From the NCBI RefSeq assembly GCF_000181515.1, contig NZ_ABCG01000002.1:248001-312000 (forward strand): a DNA stretch of 64,000 nucleotides, written 5' to 3'. Position numbers and translations under genes: made by a program. This DNA comes from Erythrobacter sp. SD-21. GTDB taxonomy: Bacteria; Pseudomonadota; Alphaproteobacteria; Sphingomonadales; Sphingomonadaceae. The notes below the pieces were generated by a model that saw nothing but the letters and a program-made list of their open reading frames with translations, did not search any database and was not told the DNA's origin. Below, in pieces: positions 59,776 through 64,000 of the stretch. Within the stretch, counting starts at the first letter, position 1. The number at the start of each line of letters is the position of its first letter.

Positions 59776-61617
59776 ATGGTCGAAGGCATGTTCTTCACAT
59801 TCGACTCAGCGTTCGAAATGTGGACATTCAGGGTTGCAGTAGTCGCGCTGGCAGCCTTTCTCATCGGAGGCGTGGTGCTCATCACCCGCCCCCAGGAAGA
59901 GGTCATCGGACACCCCAAGGGGCTGTTCCTGCTGTTCATGGCCGAAATGTGGGAGCGTTTCTCCTACTACGGCATGCGCGCCCTCCTGATCTTCTACCTC
60001 GTCCAGCACTGGCTGTTCTCGGATAGCGAAGCCTCGATCATCTACGGCGCCTATACCGCACTGGTCTACATTACCCCGGTGGTGGGCGGCTATCTTGCCG
60101 ACCAGTACATCGGCCAGCGCAAGGCGGTGCTGTTCGGCGCGGTCCTGCTGACCTTCGGCCACTTCTTTATGGCGTTCGAAGGATCCGGCGGACAAGGCGA
60201 CCCGATGATCAACGTGTTCTGGCTTGCTCTTGCCCTCATCATCGTGGGCTCGGGCTTCCTGAAGGCGAATATCTCGGTCATCGTCGGCCAGCTCTATGCG
60301 CGCACCGACGTGCGCCGCGATCCGGCCTACACCATCTTCTACATGGGCATTAACGTCGGCGCGGCGACCGCGTCGATCATCTGCGGCTATCTCGGCCAGA
60401 CCTATGGCTGGCAGTACGGCTTCGGCCTCGCCGGCTTCGGCATGCTGCTGGGTCTTGTGTTCTTCGTCATCGGGAAGCCGCTGCTTCTCGGCAAGGGCGA
60501 GCCCAAGGACCCGGCCAAGATCAAGGGCGGCAAGGAATGGGGCATTTACGGCGCCGGCCTTGCCATGGTCGCGCTGTGCTGGGCCGCGATCCAGTTCCAG
60601 GAACTGGTCGGCACCGTCCTCGGCGCATTCGGTGGTGCGCTTGTCGCCTATGTGCTGGCCATCGTGACCTTCAAGATGGCCTACGGCTCGTGGAAGGCCG
60701 CTCCGCAGGGACCGTTCATGGTCTACCTGCTGGCGGCCGCCACCATGATCGTCGGCATCGTGCTGGCAGCGCTCGGCACGGAGTGGATGGTATGGGTCGC
60801 GCTGGGCGGTCTTGCCGTCCTTGTCGCGGTCCTGATCCAGCAGTCGCTGGTCAAGGCATTCGACGAACGTGACCGCATCTTCGCCGCCATGTTCCTGATC
60901 CTGACCTCGATCGTCTTCTGGGCGCTGTTCGAGCAGGCCGGTTCGTCGCTCAACCTGTTCACCGACCGTCATGTCGACACGCAGGGCGTGAACGCATCCA
61001 TGTTTCAGTCGATCAACGCGATCTACATCGTGCTGCTCGCACCGGTCTTCGCGATGCTGTGGCAGGGTCTGGCGCGCAAGGGCAAGGAGCCCAGCACGCC
61101 GCTGAAATTCGGCCTTGCCGTGATCCAGGTCGGTCTCGGCTTCCTCGTCCTCGTCTGGGGCGCGGAGAGCGTGGGCTTGAACGTCCCGACGCCGGTCATC
61201 TTCATCTTCCTCATCTACCTGCTGCACACCACCGGTGAGCTTTGCCTCAGCCCGGTCGGCCTGTCGGCGATGAACCGCCTGAGCCCGGCCCATATGGCCA
61301 GTCTCGTTATGGGCACCTGGTTCTTCGCTTCGGCCACGGGTAACTTCGCTGCCGGCCTCATCGCCGCCGCAACGGGCGCCGAAGGCGTGGGCGAGGAAGC
61401 GGGCAAGCAGGTCGTGCTCGACGTCTACTCGACCGTCGGCTGGTACGCCGTCGGCATCGGTGTCGCCGTGATGGTGGTCAGCCCGCTGATCAAAAAGCTG
61501 ATGCACCTCGACACGATCCGCGACGACAATGTCGGCGACGATCTCGAAGGCCAGGCCGGTGCCGGTCTCGAATCGATGGAAGGCGGGGTCCACCCGACGA
61601 CCAAGCCGACTGCCTGA
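59776..61617 (+). CDS. POT/PTR2 family proton-dependent oligopeptide transporter
   Basis: A 613-residue inner-membrane symporter with about 14 segments. The proton-coupling ExxERFxYY motif is AEMWERFSYYGMRALLIFYL near residue 60; GGYLADQYIGQRKAVLFGAV is the PTR2 signature with Asp and Arg, and FYMGINVGAATASI follows. It imports di- and tripeptides. A first membrane segment (residues 12-36) precedes the usual start, which is common in this lineage. It is followed by a strong terminator. The gene diverges from the GntR regulator. Confidence 0.94.
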   Translation: MVEGMFFTFDSAFEMWTFRVAVVALAAFLIGGVVLITRPQEEVIGHPKGLFLLFMAEMWERFSYYGMRALLIFYLVQHWLFSDSEASIIYGAYTALVYITPVVGGYLADQYIGQRKAVLFGAVLLTFGHFFMAFEGSGGQGDPMINVFWLALALIIVGSGFLKANISVIVGQLYARTDVRRDPAYTIFYMGINVGAATASIICGYLGQTYGWQYGFGLAGFGMLLGLVFFVIGKPLLLGKGEPKDPAKIKGGKEWGIYGAGLAMVALCWAAIQFQELVGTVLGAFGGALVAYVLAIVTFKMAYGSWKAAPQGPFMVYLLAAATMIVGIVLAALGTEWMVWVALGGLAVLVAVLIQQSLVKAFDERDRIFAAMFLILTSIVFWALFEQAGSSLNLFTDRHVDTQGVNASMFQSINAIYIVLLAPVFAMLWQGLARKGKEPSTPLKFGLAVIQVGLGFLVLVWGAESVGLNVPTPVIFIFLIYLLHTTGELCLSPVGLSAMNRLSPAHMASLVMGTWFFASATGNFAAGLIAAATGAEGVGEEAGKQVVLDVYSTVGWYAVGIGVAVMVVSPLIKKLMHLDTIRDDNVGDDLEGQAGAGLESMEGGVHPTTKPTA

Positions 61618-61638
61618 CAAGGCATCGACACAAGAGAG

Positions 61639-61666
61639 AGGGCGCGGCTTGAAACCGCGCCCTTTT
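61639..61666 (+). terminator. Rho-independent terminator after the peptide transporter
   Basis: AGGGCGCGG and CCGCGCCC pair over CTTGAAA, followed by five T. Stop-to-stem distance is 21 bases. The FKBP gene starts 18 bases beyond it. Confidence 0.88.
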
Positions 61667-61683
61667 TCGTGTCTGGGCGCGGT

Positions 61684-62217
61684 ATGACGAAGAAGTCCGA
61701 AAGCCGCCCCGCCCTGCCGCGCGAAATGCGCTTCATGTTCGCTGCCGTGGGCGCGGCAATCGCCTCCGTCGGCATTCAGGCGGCCATGGCGCAGGAGGAG
61801 CGTCCCGACCGCTCGCAGGACATTGCCTGGATGAGCGCGCAGCAGGCCTATCTCGCCAAGCTGTCGCCCGAGGACGGCTGGCGCAGCATGGAGGGCGGGC
61901 TTCGCTGGCGCTATGTCGAATACGCAGGGTCGCAAGAGAAGCCCCGACTCAACGACCGCGTCACCGTGCATTACGCGGGCACCTTCATCGACGGCACGAC
62001 CTTCGATTCCAGCTTCGATCGCGGCGAACCCGCCACCTTCCCGCTCCATCGCCTGGTCGAGGCGTGGCAGATGGCCATCCCCCAGATGGGCGTGGGCGAC
62101 ACGATCGAGATCGCCGCGCCCGCCGACCTCGCCTATGGCCCCAAGGGCAAGGGGCCGATCCCCGGCGGCGCGACGCTGCTGTTCACCGTAAAGCTGATCG
62201 CCATTCCCGAGGACTGA
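61684..62217 (+). CDS. FKBP-type peptidyl-prolyl cis-trans isomerase, exported
   Basis: A 177-residue protein with an N-terminal signal (MFAAVGAAIASVGIQAAMAQ) and one FKBP domain. Core residues are VTVHYAGTFIDGTTFDSSFD, AWQMAIPQMGVGDTIEIAAP, LAYGPKGKGPIPGGATLLF and the closing strand VKLIAIPED. It speeds folding of periplasmic proteins. The ATG at 61684 follows directly on the upstream terminator; no ribosome binding site is apparent, so a leaderless RNA is possible (TTGAAA-N17-TCTGGG lies in the terminator loop region). Confidence 0.92.
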   Translation: MTKKSESRPALPREMRFMFAAVGAAIASVGIQAAMAQEERPDRSQDIAWMSAQQAYLAKLSPEDGWRSMEGGLRWRYVEYAGSQEKPRLNDRVTVHYAGTFIDGTTFDSSFDRGEPATFPLHRLVEAWQMAIPQMGVGDTIEIAAPADLAYGPKGKGPIPGGATLLFTVKLIAIPED

Positions 62218-62276
62218 CGCCCGCTTGCCGGGCGCGCGATGTGTGGTAGCCTTGCCGCGCAGGAGGGAAGGCTTTC

Positions 62277-62960
62277 ATGGACCCACTCGTTTCGCTCATC
62301 GCCGCATCGCTGGCCTTCGTCGGCACGCATTTCGCGCTATCGCATCCCTTGCGCGCACCGCTCGCCGGGCGGATCGGGGAGAACGGGTTTCGCGGGCTCT
62401 ATTCGGTCGTCGCGCTGGGGACGTTCGTCTGGGCGGTGACCGCCTTTCGCGCGGTCGGCCCGGGCGACGCGCCGCTGTGGCACGGCATGAGCGAAGTCCT
62501 GTGGGCGATCGGGACCGTCGTGATGCTGCTGGCCTCGGTCCTGCTGGCCGGGTCTTTCTTGCGCAACCCCGCCCTGCCCGATCCCCGCGCGGCGCAGCAT
62601 GCTGCTGCCGGGCCGCACGGGGTCTTCCATGTCACGCGCCACCCGATGATGTGGAGTTTCGCGCTCTGGGCGGGCGTGCATATCCTGCTGAGCCCGACAC
62701 CGCGCCAGCTCGTGCTGGCCGGGGCGCTCGGCTTCCTCGCGCTGGTCGGCGCCCGCATGCAGGATCGCAAGAAGGAGCAGCTGATGGGCGAGGCCTGGGC
62801 CGGGTGGGAGGCGCAGACGAGCTACTGGCCGCGGCTGGGACGGATTGCCAGGTCCGGGACCGTCGCCTGGATCGGGGGCATAGTGATCTGGCTCGCGGCC
62901 ACTTACGGCCATATCCACGCGAACGGCGTGCCGGCAGGGCTGTGGCGCTGGATCGGCTAG
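62277..62960 (+). CDS. NnrU family membrane protein
   Basis: A 227-residue polytopic protein. FVGTHFALSHPLRAPLAGRI, GFRGLYSVVALGTFVWAVTAF and GVFHVTRHPMMWSFALWAGVHILL are typical NnrU/isoprenylcysteine-methyltransferase-like stretches. The RHPMMW motif resembles that of phospholipid methyltransferases but no methyl-donor site is confirmed. NnrU was named for a link to nitric oxide reduction; no denitrification gene is near. AGGAGG precedes the ATG by about 11 bases. Confidence 0.88.
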   Translation: MDPLVSLIAASLAFVGTHFALSHPLRAPLAGRIGENGFRGLYSVVALGTFVWAVTAFRAVGPGDAPLWHGMSEVLWAIGTVVMLLASVLLAGSFLRNPALPDPRAAQHAAAGPHGVFHVTRHPMMWSFALWAGVHILLSPTPRQLVLAGALGFLALVGARMQDRKKEQLMGEAWAGWEAQTSYWPRLGRIARSGTVAWIGGIVIWLAATYGHIHANGVPAGLWRWIG

Positions 62961-63006
62961 CCGCCGCGTTCAGCCTTCCGGGCGCGAGGGTGAACCATGG
63001 AACACA

Positions 63007-63022
63007 TGGAACACGGTCCTGG
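63007..63022 (+). repeat. Short dispersed intergenic sequence, copy 2
   Basis: TGGAACACGGTCCTGG, inside a 165-bp gene-free gap (62961-63125) that also repeats ATGGAACAC twice in tandem and TGGAACA a third time. It matches the sequence at 6281-6296 in 15 of 16 bases. The gap also contains a GCCGCTG/CAGCGGC hairpin (63084-63106) without a T run. Confidence 0.3.
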
Positions 63023-63125
63023 AACAAGAACCGGCCAGCCCCACTAGGGCTGCGCCAGCGGGAAATCTCGACGGTTTGAAAGAGCCGCTGACGGCATACC
63101 AGCGGCCTGCAGCTGTAGGACAGCG

Positions 63126-63923
63126 CTACCTGCCCCGGAACTGCGGTGCGCGTTTCTCGATCAGGGCGTCGACCCCCTCCATGTGATCCTCGGTCGAATG
63201 CATCAGAGCCTGCGCGTTGGCCGCCATTTCGAGCGCCGCATCGTAAGTGGTCGAGCGACCCTGGCGCATGAGGTTCTTCGCCTGCCGCAGCGCGTGCGGC
63301 GGCATCGCCGCAACCTTGGCGGCGAGACCAAGCGCCTCGTCCGTCAGTGAATCATGTTCGAGCACGCGGCTCACAAGACCCCAGTCGAGCGCGGTGGAGG
63401 CGTCAATCACATCGCCGGTGTAGAAGAGCTCCGCCGCGCGCGCCTCGCCAATGATGCGCGGCAGGATCCATGTGCCGCCGTCGCCCGGAATGATGCCGAG
63501 CTTGAGGAAGGTGACGCCGAATTTCGCCTTCTCGCTCGCAATTCGCATGTCCGCGAGGCAGGCAAGGTCGCAGCCCAGTCCGATGGCCGGCCCGTTGACC
63601 GCTGCGATCAGTGGCACGCGTAGCGAATAGAGCGCGCGCAGGATCTTGTGGATGTTGTTGCGATATCCATCGGCAATCTCGGGCGCGGTGCCGCCGAAAT
63701 TGCCGGTCTTCTCCTTCATCGCCTTGATGTCGCCACCCGCGGAAAAGGCGCGTCCCGCCCCAGTGAGGATTACACAGCGCACATCGAGATCGGCGTTGAT
63801 CGCATCGCAGGCCGCGACGAAGGCATCCCCGTCGCCCGCCGCGCCGAGCGGATTCATGCTTTCGGGCCGATTGAGAGTGAGGGTGGTGACGTGGTCGGCG
63901 GTGTCGATCTGGAGGAGGCTCAT
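63126..63923 (-). CDS. Enoyl-CoA hydratase/isomerase (crotonase family)
   Basis: A 265-residue crotonase. The two oxyanion-hole segments are GAGRAFSAGGDIKAMKEK and NGPAIGLGCDLACLADMRIA. The region KFGVTFLKLGIIPGDGGTWI has Gly-Asp where many hydratases have the catalytic Glu, so hydratase versus isomerase cannot be decided. The C-terminal helix KRAPQFRGR is usual. It is probably part of beta-oxidation or ring cleavage. The ATG overlaps the stop of the gene entering from the window edge by four bases. Confidence 0.9.
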   Translation of the reverse strand: MSLLQIDTADHVTTLTLNRPESMNPLGAAGDGDAFVAACDAINADLDVRCVILTGAGRAFSAGGDIKAMKEKTGNFGGTAPEIADGYRNNIHKILRALYSLRVPLIAAVNGPAIGLGCDLACLADMRIASEKAKFGVTFLKLGIIPGDGGTWILPRIIGEARAAELFYTGDVIDASTALDWGLVSRVLEHDSLTDEALGLAAKVAAMPPHALRQAKNLMRQGRSTTYDAALEMAANAQALMHSTEDHMEGVDALIEKRAPQFRGR

Positions 63924-64000
63924 CGGGCTTCGCTTTCTTCGGGGTGCTTTGCGAGAAATGTCAGAACGGCCTCTTCGGCCTCGTCGTCCCAGGCAAGGTC
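63920..64000 (-). CDS. C-terminal end of an unidentified protein
   Basis: The last 26 codons of a gene that begins beyond the window. The piece reads DLAWDDEAEEAVL, then TFLAKHPEESEAR, and ends in a TGA overlapping the crotonase ATG. The acidic end is too short to identify. Translational coupling suggests a fatty-acid or amino-acid degradation gene, such as an acyl-CoA dehydrogenase or a related enzyme, but that is only context. Confidence 0.6.
   Translation of the reverse strand, partial: DLAWDDEAEEAVLTFLAKHPEESEAR

Noticed and set aside
62997-63047. A 16-codon frame in the gap after the NnrU gene
   Set aside because: It is built from the tandem TGGAACAC motif, which explains the frame as repeat DNA; no reason to call a peptide.

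Overview
This 64 kb window is a GC-rich, gene-dense piece of a bacterial chromosome. The gene content and sequence character suggest an alphaproteobacterium of the order Sphingomonadales, probably Erythrobacteraceae: a 180-kDa-type NAD-glutamate dehydrogenase, phbB next to small lineage-specific proteins, DUF3576, NnrU, a CYP153-type P450, an IHF beta subunit and very short intergenic gaps. This placement is inference from family content; there is no rRNA in the window. I see no prophage, insertion sequence or CRISPR array.

Layout. 1-4775: gltB (cut by the window start) and gltD, glutamate synthase. 4772-7014: an endonuclease/exonuclease/phosphatase-fold membrane protein, a DksA-type zinc-finger protein and ung. 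7096-13591: a short RNase D, lptC-lptA, then a reverse-strand block of DUF3576 lipoprotein, leuS, lptE and holA. 13928-19269: an unknown secreted protein, phbB, three small unknowns, murA and galU. 19352-25923: an M28 peptidase lipoprotein, then glnE-bcp-DUF455 with stop/start overlaps, and an M23 peptidase. 26112-28945: acyl-CoA synthetase plus cytochrome P450. 29133-32786: yqiJ-like/flotillin pair, agmatine deiminase, a 42-residue protein. 32799-40282 (reverse): phoD, then a short-spaced thrS, metallophosphoesterase, two TauE-like permeases and a membrane protein. 40447-46327: a small membrane/HTH cassette, DUF898 plus M48 protease, hydrolase, TPR protein and LLM oxidoreductase. 46490-57242: NAD-glutamate dehydrogenase, ferredoxin reductase, queG, an ABC exporter and CYP153. 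57293-64000: msrB, PilZ protein, tRNA-Leu(UAA), ihfB, a GntR regulator, a POT peptide transporter, an FKBP isomerase, NnrU, a crotonase and a partial gene.

Most striking observation: the 221-bp gap in front of thrS (reverse strand, 38385-38605) holds a 23-codon open frame with seven consecutive threonine codons. It is followed by four mutually complementary segments that can form 1:2, 2:3 and 3:4 hairpins. This is the layout of a classical ribosome-mediated transcription attenuator, here placed before threonyl-tRNA synthetase and four short-spaced downstream genes. A TTGCAC-N17-TATTCG promoter lies so close that the leader peptide would be translated from a leaderless RNA. The same leaderless geometry may occur before galU, the agmatine deiminase and the ferredoxin reductase.

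Themes. Nitrogen assimilation recurs (gltBD, glnE, NAD-glutamate dehydrogenase), as do LPS export (lptC, lptA, lptE) and hydrocarbon/fatty-acid oxidation (CYP153, a ferredoxin-reductase-like flavoprotein, acyl-CoA synthetase/P450, crotonase).
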